Assembly: GCF_001428565.1 (NCBI RefSeq) | Contig: NZ_LMIA01000001.1 | Span: 581,612 to 645,611, forward strand | Direction of reading: 5' to 3' | DNA length: 64,000 nt | Source of the DNA: Nocardioides sp. Root190 | GTDB taxonomy: Bacteria > Actinomycetota > Actinomycetes > Propionibacteriales > Nocardioidaceae | Shown: positions 51,621 through 59,664 of the stretch, in pieces | How positions within the stretch are numbered: position 1 is the first letter of the stretch | Layout of the letters: each line of letters begins with the position of its first letter | The notes under the pieces: model-generated | Databases searched by the model: none | What the model was told of the DNA's origin: nothing | Seen by the model: only the letters and a program-made list of their open reading frames with translations | Program-made: the position numbers and the translations under genes

Positions 51621-52778
51621 ATGGAACGCACCCTCTACGACGACGACCACCAGTCCTACCGCGAGACCGTGCGGGAGTTCCTGGCCCGCGAGGTCATCCC
51701 GCACAAGGACCAGTGGGACGACGACAAGTGGATCCCCCGCGAGGTGTTCAAGGCCGCCGCCGAGGCAGGTCTCTACGGCCTGCAGGTCCCCGAGGAGCAC
51801 GGCGGCAGCGGCGTCGACGACTACCGCTACCGCCTGGTCGTGAGCGAGGAGGTCGCGAACGCCAATGCGATCTCCTTCGGTGTCACGCTGGGCCTGCAGG
51901 ACGACCTCTTCCTGGCCTACCTGCTCGGGAGGGCCGACGAGGAGCAGAAGAAGCGCTGGCTCCCCGGCTTCGCCGCGGGCGAGCTGATCGGCGCGCTCGC
52001 GATGACCGAGCCGGGCACCGGCTCGGACCTGCAGGGCATCCGCACCACGGCCCGCCTCGACGGTGACCACTACGTCGTCAACGGCCAGAAGACGTTCATC
52101 TCCTCGGGCATCATGGCCGACCTGATCGTCCTGGCCGTGCGGACCGACCCCGAGGGTGGCTCCAACGGGTTCAGCCTGCTGATGGTCGAGGCGGACTCCA
52201 CGCCCGGCTTCGAGCGCGGCCGCAAGCTCGACAAGATCGGCCTGCCCGCCCAGGACACGGCCGAGCTCTACTTCACCGACGCCCGCGTCCCTGTCGCGAA
52301 CCTCCTCGGCGAGGAGGGCCAGGGCCTGAAGTACCTGATGAGCCACCTCCCGCGCGAGCGGCTCGGGGTCTGCGCCCAGTCCATCACCACCGCTCAGGCG
52401 ACCCTGGACCAGACCATCGCCTACCTGAAGGACCGCACGGCCTTCGGCAAGCGACTGATCGACTTCCAGAACACCCGCTTCGAGCTCGCCGAGATGGAGA
52501 CCGAGCTCGACATGGCCCAGGCGTGGATGGACACCGCGGTCGTCGCCTTCAACGACGGCAGGCTGACGCCGGTCGAGGCGGCCAAGGGCAAGTGGTACAT
52601 CAGCGAGCTGATGAAGCGCATCGTCGACCGCTGCCTGCAGCTCCACGGTGGCTACGGCTTCATGCGCGAGTACCCCGTCGGCAAGGCCTACATCGACACC
52701 CGGATCCAGACGATCTACGGCGGCACGACCGAGATCATGAAGGAGATCATCGGGCGGGACATCGCCGGGGGGCGCTGA
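51621..52778 (+). CDS. acyl-CoA dehydrogenase
   Basis: A 385-residue FAD enzyme. ALAMTEPGTGSDLQGIRT contacts the flavin and substrate, QLHGGYGFMREYPVGKAY and IYGGTTEIMKEIIGRDI near the C-terminus contain the catalytic Glu in the YxGTTEI position. It introduces the alpha,beta double bond in an acyl-CoA. Unlike the ACAD at 32690 it has the standard active site. The hairpin at 52783-52814 follows the stop by four bases. Confidence 0.94.
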   Translation: MERTLYDDDHQSYRETVREFLAREVIPHKDQWDDDKWIPREVFKAAAEAGLYGLQVPEEHGGSGVDDYRYRLVVSEEVANANAISFGVTLGLQDDLFLAYLLGRADEEQKKRWLPGFAAGELIGALAMTEPGTGSDLQGIRTTARLDGDHYVVNGQKTFISSGIMADLIVLAVRTDPEGGSNGFSLLMVEADSTPGFERGRKLDKIGLPAQDTAELYFTDARVPVANLLGEEGQGLKYLMSHLPRERLGVCAQSITTAQATLDQTIAYLKDRTAFGKRLIDFQNTRFELAEMETELDMAQAWMDTAVVAFNDGRLTPVEAAKGKWYISELMKRIVDRCLQLHGGYGFMREYPVGKAYIDTRIQTIYGGTTEIMKEIIGRDIAGGR

Positions 52779-52782
52779 CGCT

Positions 52783-52814
52783 GCAGGGATCCCCTCCCCA
52801 GAGGGGATCCCTGC
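52783..52814 (+). terminator. 14-bp perfect hairpin after the ACAD gene
   Basis: GCAGGGATCCCCTC (52783-52796) and GAGGGGATCCCTGC (52801-52814) flank a 4-base loop CCCA. A strong stem without U-tract, immediately after the operon end. Its CAGGGATC core resembles that of the hairpin at 16576. The rest of the gap to 52993 holds no gene. Confidence 0.8.
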
Positions 52815-52968
52815 GCTTCCTGCCCACTGCAACGGCCGGGAAGCGCAGGGAGAGGCCAGGAAGCACCCCTCAGCGGCCGCGGCACCACCTCGCGAAACCC
52901 GTCGTACGACGTACGCCCGCGCCCACCGACCACCGTCGAGGCGCGGGCCTCTCTCGGACTTCACCCCT

Positions 52969-52980
52969 TAATCGAAATTC
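52969..52980. promoter_or_regulatory. degenerate copy of the TAATC-nn-GATTA motif
   Basis: TAATCGAAATTC matches the copy at 58256-58267 in 10 of 12 positions and lies 13 bases upstream of the ATG at 52994, in the only AT-rich patch of this gap. Confidence 0.4.
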
Positions 52981-52993
52981 AACTGGAGGCACC

Positions 52994-54184
52994 ATGGCGC
53001 TCAAGGACACCCTCTCGGTCATCGCGATGGCCGGGCAGGTCGCGGCAACGGTGGCCCTCGAGCGGGTCGGACCCGGTCCGCGGCTCGACCGCCCGGGCGT
53101 CGTACCCCCGAACGCGGAGGCGATCACCGCCGCCTGGCTGACCAGGGCCCTCGCCAGCGACGTCGCCGGTGCCGAGGTCACGGCGATCGAGATCACCGGC
53201 GGCAGTGACGGCACGTCCTCGCGACGGGCGCTGAGCATCGAGTGGAACGCTGCCGGAACCGCAGCGGGGTTGCCGACCAGGCTCTTCAGCAAGGCAGCCG
53301 CCGGGCTCTTCTCCCGACTGCTGCTCGGGCTCACCGACATCGCCGAGGGCGAGTCCCTCTTCTACAACCACGCGCGGCCGACCCTCGAGCTGCGCAGTCC
53401 CCGTGCCCACTACGCCGGGTTCGATCCGCGCACGCGGCGCTCACTCGTCCTGCTCGAAGACCTCTCGACGACCGGGTGGACCTTTCCGGATCCCCAGTCC
53501 AACCCCGTCACGCGCACCGACGCCGAGGACATGGTCGACCAGCTCGCGGCCTACCACTCCGGGCTCTGGGACAGTCCACGATTCCTCCGCGACCTCAGCG
53601 GGCTCAAGGGCGCTGCGCGCTGGCAGGAGGACCTCGACGGTCGGGTCGGCTTCCGGTCACGGACGTTGCGGGGCTTCGATCGCGCGGCGGAGGTGCTGCC
53701 GGCCGGGATCCTCGCGCGGCGTGCCGACGTCTACCCGTCCTTCCACCGGGCGCTGTCGTTGCACGAGCAGGGACCGCAGACCCTGCTCCACCAGGACCTG
53801 CACCTCGGCAACTGGCTGCGCGACGCCGACGGTCGGATGGGGCTCTACGACTGGCAGTGCGTGGCCCGTGGCAACTGGGCACTCGACTACTCCTACGCGA
53901 TGGCGGGCGCCCTCGAGCCCGCCGACCGTCGCGAGTGGGAGGAGGGCCTCCTGCGCCGTTACCTCGAGCAGCTCGCCGACGCAGGAGTCGCCCCTCCGTC
54001 GTACGACGCCGCCTGGCTCGCCTATCGGCAGCAGCCGATGCACGCGTTCGCCTTCGGCCTCTTCACCCTCGGCGGCACCCGCTTCGAGCCCGAGCTCCAG
54101 CCACGCGCCTACACGCTCGCGGCGATCGGCCGGATCGCGCAGTTCGTCGACGACCACGGAACCCTCGCCACCCTGGAGGACTGA
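52994..54184 (+). CDS. APH-family/EcKinase-like small-molecule kinase
   Basis: A 396-residue protein of the same subgroup as 28543-29739. Catalytic loop LLHQDLHLGNWL (HGD replaced by HQD, Asp and Asn kept) and metal site GLYDWQ. A short hydrophobic N-terminal helix (TLSVIAMAGQVAATVAL) may touch the membrane. TGGAGG precedes the ATG. It opens a three-gene plus-strand group with a metallo-hydrolase and a receiver domain. Confidence 0.82.
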   Translation: MALKDTLSVIAMAGQVAATVALERVGPGPRLDRPGVVPPNAEAITAAWLTRALASDVAGAEVTAIEITGGSDGTSSRRALSIEWNAAGTAAGLPTRLFSKAAAGLFSRLLLGLTDIAEGESLFYNHARPTLELRSPRAHYAGFDPRTRRSLVLLEDLSTTGWTFPDPQSNPVTRTDAEDMVDQLAAYHSGLWDSPRFLRDLSGLKGAARWQEDLDGRVGFRSRTLRGFDRAAEVLPAGILARRADVYPSFHRALSLHEQGPQTLLHQDLHLGNWLRDADGRMGLYDWQCVARGNWALDYSYAMAGALEPADRREWEEGLLRRYLEQLADAGVAPPSYDAAWLAYRQQPMHAFAFGLFTLGGTRFEPELQPRAYTLAAIGRIAQFVDDHGTLATLED

Positions 54185-54190
54185 CCCCGG

Positions 54191-54208
54191 CGGCGCCTGT
54201 CGGCGCCG
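54191..54208. other. small GC-rich hairpin in the kinase/hydrolase gap
   Basis: CGGCGCC (54191-54197) pairs with GGCGCCG (54202-54208) across a 4-base loop. It may attenuate transcription or adjust mRNA stability between the two genes; in a GC-rich genome it can also be chance. Confidence 0.3.
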
Positions 54209-54257
54209 TTCACCGATCGAGCGACGCCGCCGGAACGTGCGGCCCGAGGAGGACCAC

Positions 54258-55250
54258 ATGTCCGAGCCCACCCGCGTCACCGACCGGGTCGCGGCCATCG
54301 CCCTTCCCCTGCCACTGGAGGGCCTGACGAGCGTCAACTGCTACGTCCTTCGTGGCGACCGGGAGACCGTGCTTGTCGACCCGGGCTGGTCCTCGCCAGA
54401 GACCGAGCGGGCCCTGCTCGACGGCCTGGACGCGCTCGGCCTCGCGCCGGGCGACATCAGCCGGACACTGACCACGCACCACCACTGGGACCACTACACG
54501 CAGGGCCTGACCTGGCAGCGGAAGCACGACATCGCGGTCCATCTCGGTCGCGGCGACGACCACAGCATCCACGCCTGGCGCGACCTCGAGGGCGCCTTCC
54601 CGCGCCAGGTCGGCCTGCTGCAGGCTGCCGGGGCGCGGGAGCTGGCCGCCGAGGTCGCCGCTCTCCCGGTCGAGATCCACGAGCAGGGCATGGACTTCGA
54701 CCTGCCCGCCGCCTGGCTGGACGACGGGGACCAGATCGATCTCGGCAACCTCACCGTGCGCGCCCTCGCGACCCCCGGCCACACCCGCGGCCACGTGTGC
54801 TTCGAGGTCGTCGAGGAGCATCTGCTGCTCACCGGCGATCACGTCCTGCCGCGCATCACGCCGTCCATCGCCTACGAGCGCGAGCCGTCGCCGGACTCCC
54901 TCACGTCGTACCTCGGATCGCTGGGACTCGTCGCCGCCCTCCCCGACCACCGGATGCTCCCCGCCCACGGCGCGATCGGGGGCCGAGCCGCCCAGCGTGC
55001 GAGCGAGCTGATCGCGCACCACGAGGAGCGGCTGGCAGTCGTCCGGGGGCTCGTCGAGCAGGGTCACGCCACCTCCTTCGAGGTCGCCCGGGCGATGACC
55101 TGGACGCGCCACGAGCGCCGGCTCGAGGATCTGGAGATCACGCACCGGATGACCGCCGTCCTCGAGGTCGCGGCCCACCTCGTCGTGCTGGAGAAGGCAG
55201 CGAGGCTCACCAGAGCCACCACCAACGGCACGGACGTCTTTGCCGTGTGA
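54258..55250 (+). CDS. metallo-beta-lactamase-fold hydrolase
   Basis: A 330-residue MBL-fold protein. The metal site HHHWDH (His74, His75 or His76, Asp78, His79), the second-site ATPGHTRGHVCF and the LLTGDHVLP Asp are intact, so two zinc or iron ions are expected. The domain from about residue 240 on is helical, as in glyoxalase-II/hydroxyacylglutathione-hydrolase-like and lactonase-like members. It may hydrolyse a thioester, lactone or phosphoester intermediate. GAGGAGGA precedes the ATG. Confidence 0.88.
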   Translation: MSEPTRVTDRVAAIALPLPLEGLTSVNCYVLRGDRETVLVDPGWSSPETERALLDGLDALGLAPGDISRTLTTHHHWDHYTQGLTWQRKHDIAVHLGRGDDHSIHAWRDLEGAFPRQVGLLQAAGARELAAEVAALPVEIHEQGMDFDLPAAWLDDGDQIDLGNLTVRALATPGHTRGHVCFEVVEEHLLLTGDHVLPRITPSIAYEREPSPDSLTSYLGSLGLVAALPDHRMLPAHGAIGGRAAQRASELIAHHEERLAVVRGLVEQGHATSFEVARAMTWTRHERRLEDLEITHRMTAVLEVAAHLVVLEKAARLTRATTNGTDVFAV

Positions 55251-55318
55251 CCACAGCGCCCGGCGCTCGTTGGACGAGTGAGGCCCTTCGCCGAAGCCTC
55301 CTGACACTGGGGACACCG

Positions 55319-55714
55319 ATGGCAGCACCATGGCGGGTTCTCGTCGTCGACGACGACGCAGAGTGGCGTTTCACGGTGAGCGTGTACGTCGACCCGAACG
55401 ACAATCTCGAACTGACGGGAGCCACCTCACTCGCGCGCGCCCTGGCAGCGGTGGAGGAGGATCCACCCGACGCCGTCGTGATCGACATCGCCCCCGGCAG
55501 CAGCGGCGCCGACGGCTTCGTCACGCTCGGCGAGATCTGCCGTCTCGTACCGGACGCGCTGGTCTACGTCTACACCTACGAGGTCGACGGCGCCGCGGAT
55601 GCGCTGGCCATGGGCGCCAGCGCGGTCCTCGACAAGGCCACGCCCCCGCAGACCGTCCTCAGCCTGGTCTCGATCGCCCTGCGCGAGCGCGGTCCGGGCG
55701 AGCCCGGCCTGTGA
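55319..55714 (+). CDS. stand-alone response-regulator receiver domain
   Basis: A 131-residue CheY-like domain. The acidic triad DDD follows RVLVV, the expected phosphoacceptor is the Asp of VVIDIAP, then comes YTYE (switch Thr) and LDKA (conserved Lys). There is no output domain. GGGGA precedes the ATG at 55319; a GTG at 55247 that overlaps the hydrolase stop (GTGA) would add 24 residues and is possible. No histidine kinase lies in the window, so its partner is unknown. Confidence 0.82.
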   Translation: MAAPWRVLVVDDDAEWRFTVSVYVDPNDNLELTGATSLARALAAVEEDPPDAVVIDIAPGSSGADGFVTLGEICRLVPDALVYVYTYEVDGAADALAMGASAVLDKATPPQTVLSLVSIALRERGPGEPGL

Positions 55715-55743
55715 GAACTCCTGAGCGCCCCTGAGCACTCCGC

Positions 55744-56469
55744 TCAGCGGCCGCCGGCGACCCGCAACGTCGTCGCAGTGACGTACGACGCCGCATCGCT
55801 CATCAGCCAGGCGACCGCATCCGCGATCTCCTCGGGCTGCCCGGCGCGTCCGAGCGGGATCTGCGGCGCCATCCGTGCAACGCGCTCCGCATCTCCGGTC
55901 GTCGCGTGCAGGTCGGTGTCGATCAGGCCCGGCGCGACGGCGACGACCCGGATGCCGCGGTCGGCGACCTCCAGACCGAGACCGCGGGTGGCCAGGTCCA
56001 GCCCTGCCTTCGCAGCGGCGTAGTGGACGTACTCCCCCGGTGACCCGATGGTCGCGGCTCCCGAGGTGATGTTGACGACGACCCCGCCGCGACCGAGCAC
56101 GGCAACGGCCGCGCGGGCCACGAGGATCGGCGCCGTCAGGTTCACCTCGATGGTGCGGCGGATCTCCTCGGCCGGCGTCTGGTCCAGCGGCGCGAACCGG
56201 TAGGTCGCGCCCGCGTTGTTGACGACGCCGGTCAGCTCGCCGAGGTCCGCTGCGGCGGCGAAGAGCGCGTCGATACCGGCATCGGTGCCGAGGTCACCCG
56301 CGACCGCCACGCACCGCACCCCGAGCGCGGTCAGCTCGGCGACGGTCGCGGCCGCGCTCGTCTCGTCGCTGCGGTAGCCGAGGACGAGGTCATGGCCGTC
56401 CTCGGCGAGCCGTCGCGCCACCGCTGCGCCGATGCCGCGGGTTCCGCCGGTGATGATGGTGAGAGCCAT
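55744..56469 (-). CDS. short-chain dehydrogenase/reductase
   Basis: A 241-residue SDR. GGTRGIG (8-14), NNAG and the catalytic Ser-Tyr-Lys (NITSGA, YVHYAAAKAG) are present. It is close to FabG-type reductases and transcribed alone, divergent from the alpha/beta hydrolase at 56525 with 55 bases between. Substrate unknown. Confidence 0.9.
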   Translation of the reverse strand: MALTIITGGTRGIGAAVARRLAEDGHDLVLGYRSDETSAAATVAELTALGVRCVAVAGDLGTDAGIDALFAAAADLGELTGVVNNAGATYRFAPLDQTPAEEIRRTIEVNLTAPILVARAAVAVLGRGGVVVNITSGAATIGSPGEYVHYAAAKAGLDLATRGLGLEVADRGIRVVAVAPGLIDTDLHATTGDAERVARMAPQIPLGRAGQPEEIADAVAWLMSDAASYVTATTLRVAGGR

Positions 56470-56524
56470 GGACGAATCATCGCAAGCGTCCGGAGCAACA
56501 GCCTCCTTGTCCTAGGCTGCGGCC

Positions 56525-57355
56525 ATGTCGACGCCCCGCGGTCCCGGCTCCACGCCCCTGCCCGCAGAAATCGTGCGGGTGGACGCTCCGGAACCCCGCG
56601 CGACGCTCGTCCTCTGCCACGGCGCCTGGCACGGCGCGTGGTGCTGGCAGGACGGCTTCACCGAGCGACTGGCAGCGCGCGGCATCTCGACCGTGGCGCC
56701 GAGCCTGCGCGCCCACGCCGGGTCTGCGGGCAGCCACCGTCTCAACGCCGCCCGGATGCGGCACTACACCGACGACCTGACCGCCGTCATCGACGCCGTC
56801 GTCGCCACGGCCGACACCGCCGTGCACGTCGCCGGGCACTCGATGGGCGGTGGCGTCGTCCAGATGTTCCTGGCCCGTCCCGATCGGCCGGAGGTCGCGA
56901 GCGCGGCGCTGCTGGCGTCGATGCCCCCGGCCGGCGTCTGGCGGGTGACTCGCGACATGGCCCTGCACCGCACCCGCGACTTCCTCGCCGCCAACGCCCG
57001 GCTGGACCTCGGCCACCTGGTGCGCGAGGAGGAGGACGTGCGAGCGATGTTCTTCACCGCCGCCACACCCGGTGACGTCGTACGACGCACGACGCAGCGC
57101 CTGCAGTCGGAGTCCTACCTCGGTTTCCTCGACATGCTCGCGCTCGACCGGCCGCGCCCGCGACCCGGTCGCGAGCGGGTGCTGGTGATCGCGGCCGGCA
57201 AGGACCCGATCTTCAGCGCCGCCGATGCCACCGCCACGGCGCGGGCCTGGCACGCGCCGCTCTCCACGATCGAGGACATCGGCCACGACCTGATGCTCGA
57301 CACCGGCTGGGAGCAGGTCGCCGACCAGCTGGCCGACTGGATGCTCGGCGCCTGA
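56525..57355 (+). CDS. alpha/beta-fold hydrolase
   Basis: A 276-residue serine hydrolase. The nucleophile elbow GHSMGGG (Ser near residue 101), the oxyanion element CHGAWHGAWCWQ and the late Asp/His region (AAGKDPIF, IEDIGHDLML) are in the right order. It resembles MhpC-type and esterase-like members, so cleavage of an ester, C-C bond or lactone is possible. It is convergent with the SDR at 57364. Confidence 0.88.
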   Translation: MSTPRGPGSTPLPAEIVRVDAPEPRATLVLCHGAWHGAWCWQDGFTERLAARGISTVAPSLRAHAGSAGSHRLNAARMRHYTDDLTAVIDAVVATADTAVHVAGHSMGGGVVQMFLARPDRPEVASAALLASMPPAGVWRVTRDMALHRTRDFLAANARLDLGHLVREEEDVRAMFFTAATPGDVVRRTTQRLQSESYLGFLDMLALDRPRPRPGRERVLVIAAGKDPIFSAADATATARAWHAPLSTIEDIGHDLMLDTGWEQVADQLADWMLGA

Positions 57356-57363
57356 GCGGTCGG

Positions 57364-58227
57364 TCAGCCGACAGGGTTCTTGCCGAACGTCACGTCGTCC
57401 AGGCTCGCGATCTCGCTCCAGCGCTCGGAGACCTCGCGCAGCGACGGCGGCGCCGAGAAGACCGCACCCTTGTTCTGGAACTGGGCGACCCGGTAGACCT
57501 GACCGCCACCCGCGACGAACACTGCACCCGCGTCGGTGGACTCCTCGGAGAGGAGGTAGGTGACGACCGGGGAGACGTAGGACGGCGGGAGCTTGTCGAG
57601 CAGTTCCTGCGGCGCGATGTCGGCCGTCATCCGAGTGGCTGCCATCGGCGCGATCGCGTTGACCTGGATGCCGTCGCGGGCGCCCTCGATGGTCAACGTG
57701 TTGAGCAGGCCCACCAGGCCGGCCTTCGCGGCGCCGTAGTTGGCCTGACCGAAGTTGCCGAACAGGCCGCTGGTCGAGGTGGCCATCACGATCCGACCGA
57801 AGCCCTGCTCGCGGAAGTGCGGCCACACGGCCTTGCTCATGAAGTAGCCACCATCGAGGTGGACTGCCTGGACGAGCTTCCAGGCGTCGGTGTCCATCTT
57901 GGAGAAGGAGGTGTCGCGCAGGATGCCGGCGTTGTTGACCAGTCCGTGCACGGCCCCGAAGGTGTCGATCGCGGTGGCGACGATCGCGGTCGCACCCTCC
58001 TCGGTCGCGACGCTGTCGTAGTTGGCGACGGCCTCGCCGCCGGCTTCGCGGATCTCCTCGACGACCGCGTCGGCCATCGACGTACCCGCTCCGCTGCCGT
58101 CGCGCGACCCGCCGAGGTCGTTGACGACCACCTTGGCGCCGACGCTGGCCAGGAACAGGGCGTACTCCCGTCCGAGCCCGCCGCCCGCTCCCGTGACGAT
58201 GACTACGCGACCTTCGACTCCGGCCAT
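57364..58227 (-). CDS. MFE-2/HSD17B4-like (3R)-hydroxyacyl-CoA dehydrogenase (SDR)
   Basis: A 287-residue SDR. VTGAGGGLGREYALFLASVG at the cofactor site, then VVNDLGG, are characteristic of the dehydrogenase part of peroxisomal multifunctional enzyme 2 and its actinobacterial relatives, which act on sterol side-chain CoA esters. NNAG and Tyr-x3-Lys (ANYGAAKAG) are intact. AAGGAG precedes the ATG at 58227. The motif copy at 58256-58267 lies 29 bases upstream. Confidence 0.9.
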   Translation of the reverse strand: MAGVEGRVVIVTGAGGGLGREYALFLASVGAKVVVNDLGGSRDGSGAGTSMADAVVEEIREAGGEAVANYDSVATEEGATAIVATAIDTFGAVHGLVNNAGILRDTSFSKMDTDAWKLVQAVHLDGGYFMSKAVWPHFREQGFGRIVMATSTSGLFGNFGQANYGAAKAGLVGLLNTLTIEGARDGIQVNAIAPMAATRMTADIAPQELLDKLPPSYVSPVVTYLLSEESTDAGAVFVAGGGQVYRVAQFQNKGAVFSAPPSLREVSERWSEIASLDDVTFGKNPVG

Positions 58228-58255
58228 GCCGACAGCTCCTTGCACTCGAAAGATT

Positions 58256-58267
58256 TAATCGAGATTA
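58256..58267. promoter_or_regulatory. copy of the TAATC-nn-GATTA motif
   Basis: TAATC-GA-GATTA, followed by GAATA, lies between the SCP2 gene stop and the SDR start. With the flanks TTTAATC...GATTAGA it matches the 45006 copy almost base for base. Confidence 0.65.
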
Positions 58268-58327
58268 GAATACAACAACGGACCGCCGCCTGGGAGGAGG
58301 CAACGGTCCGTGGTCGGGTACGACGGG

Positions 58328-58732
58328 TCAGGAGACGACGAGGTCCTGACGGCCGGCCGCCTCGAGGGAGGCGATGTACTTCGGGAAGAGCTTCTTGCCG
58401 AGCGGCGCGAGCTTCAGCAGGCTGGCGACATTGCCGTCGACCTTGATCTTGCCGCGCGCCATCGACAGCGGCAGGTTGACCTTGCCCTGCCAGTAGGCGC
58501 TGCCGAGGTCGGCGGTCATCTTCATGGTCGCAGCGGGATCGGCCATGCCGACGCCGTCTCCGATGGCCTGCTTGCCCATGTCGATGACCAGGCTGGTCTC
58601 GGGCTCGGTGAACTCGAACTTCACGACGATGCCGGTCGCGACCATCTTCGGCCCGACCTCCGGGTCGTCGAATCCGGCCTGGAACACGCCGCCGATGTAG
58701 TGGCGGACCTCGTCAGCATTCTTGAAAGCCAT
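58328..58732 (-). CDS. SCP2 sterol-binding-domain protein
   Basis: A 134-residue single-domain protein of the sterol carrier protein 2 fold (five strands and helices; VKFEFTEPETSLVIDM, then MKMTADLGSAYWQGKVNL and GKIKVDGNVASLLKLAPLGK). It binds acyl-CoAs, sterols or other lipids and could shuttle the substrate to the oxidising enzymes. Length is normal. Divergent from the TetR at 58890. Confidence 0.9.
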   Translation of the reverse strand: MAFKNADEVRHYIGGVFQAGFDDPEVGPKMVATGIVVKFEFTEPETSLVIDMGKQAIGDGVGMADPAATMKMTADLGSAYWQGKVNLPLSMARGKIKVDGNVASLLKLAPLGKKLFPKYIASLEAAGRQDLVVS

Positions 58733-58792
58733 CGCTGGACTCCTCTTCCCTGGAGCCACCGGACGTGCGCTCCGTCACACGACGGACCGTAA

Positions 58793-58808
58793 CATAAGTT
58801 AGGTTATG
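58793..58808. promoter_or_regulatory. palindrome CATAA-N6-TTATG between SCP2 and TetR
   Basis: CATAAGTTAGGTTATG is a degenerate copy of the palindrome at 31303-31318. It lies 60 bases upstream of the SCP2 start and 81 bases upstream of the TetR start, a typical autoregulatory location. Confidence 0.6.
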
Positions 58809-58889
58809 ATGGAAAGTGGAGCCGCCCGCCCAGCGGTGCGGTGGGCTCGCGCCCTACGATGGAGGTCGCAACCTCAGAGGAGCTCCCCG

Positions 58890-59447
58890 ATGACCGAGCG
58901 TCAGGTACGCCGCAACGAAGCGCTGCGCGACACGTGGTTCGAGGGTGCCAACCAGATCCTCGCGACCGAGGGCTACGGCGCCCTCAAGCTCGCGGCTCTC
59001 TGCAAGCGCCTCGGCGTGACGACGGGGTCCTTCTACCACTCGTTCGACAACTGGCAGGACTTCACCGACTCCCTGCTCGAGAACTGGCTGCGCGAGCGCA
59101 CCGAGCAGACGGTCACCATCGTGCGCCAGCACGACGACGCCGTCGAACGCCTCCTGATGCTCGCCCAGGCCAGCGCCGAGCTGCTGCACCAGACCGAGGC
59201 CGCGATCCGCGTGTGGGCCGGGGTCGACGAGCGCGTCGGGACCGTGCAGCGCAAGGTCGACGAAGGTCGCTACCAGGTCGTCCTCGAGGCCATGGCCCAG
59301 ATCGTCGGCCCCGTGCGCGCCGAGCAGTACGCCGTCTGGGGTCTCAGCACCCTGATCGGCTACGAGATGATCGCCGACCAGCACGGCCGCGAACACCTGC
59401 TCTGGTCGCTGGAGAGCATCCTCGCCGACGCCCGCAACGGCGCCTGA
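58890..59447 (+). CDS. TetR-family transcriptional regulator
   Basis: A 185-residue repressor with HTH region LCKRLGVTTGSFYHSFDNW (about residues 32-50). I start at the ATG at 58890, which has AGAGGAG upstream; the frame opens earlier at 58806 but that stretch is Arg-rich and not family-like. Likely binds the palindromes at 58793-58808 and 31303-31318, linking SCP2, itself and the ferredoxin operon. Confidence 0.88.
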   Translation: MTERQVRRNEALRDTWFEGANQILATEGYGALKLAALCKRLGVTTGSFYHSFDNWQDFTDSLLENWLRERTEQTVTIVRQHDDAVERLLMLAQASAELLHQTEAAIRVWAGVDERVGTVQRKVDEGRYQVVLEAMAQIVGPVRAEQYAVWGLSTLIGYEMIADQHGREHLLWSLESILADARNGA

Positions 59448-59505
59448 TCCCGCCCGACGCCGTCGTACTCGCCGTACTGGTCGTATCTCGGACGGCGGCA
59501 GCAGC

Positions 59506-59599
59506 GCTGTAACACGCTGTCCACGTATCAACCACGCCGCTGCAGCGCGCGTGTCGCGACGCCAACGGCGTGGAAGCCCGGTGAACGGCGTGTTACAGC
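59506..59599. repeat. nested inverted repeat
   Basis: Outer arms GCTGTAACACGC (59506-59517) and GCGTGTTACAGC (59588-59599) are perfect; inner arms CCACGCCG (59532-59539) and CGGCGTGG (59566-59573) are also perfect. The reverse complement of 59502-59520 is similar to bases 2-20 of this window. It fills the 217-bp gap between convergent TetR and ALDH genes together with the G-rich repeat behind it; no gene is present. Confidence 0.7.
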
Positions 59600-59635
59600 C
59601 CCGCGACCCGCCGCACGCACGCAACGTCGGGCAGC

Positions 59636-59660
59636 GGGCGGCGGGCGGCGGGCGGCGGGC
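59636..59660 (+). repeat. 3.6 copies of GGGCGGC
   Basis: A 7-bp tandem repeat giving four GGG runs separated by four bases each, a pattern able to fold as a G-quadruplex on the plus strand. It ends four bases before the ALDH stop codon at 59665. Confidence 0.6.
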
Positions 59661-59664
59661 CAGA

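Noticed and set aside
58806-58889. Longer N-terminus for the TetR at 58890
   Set aside because: The added 28 residues are Arg/Trp-rich and unlike the family, they begin in the operator, and the ATG at 58890 has a much better ribosome-binding site.
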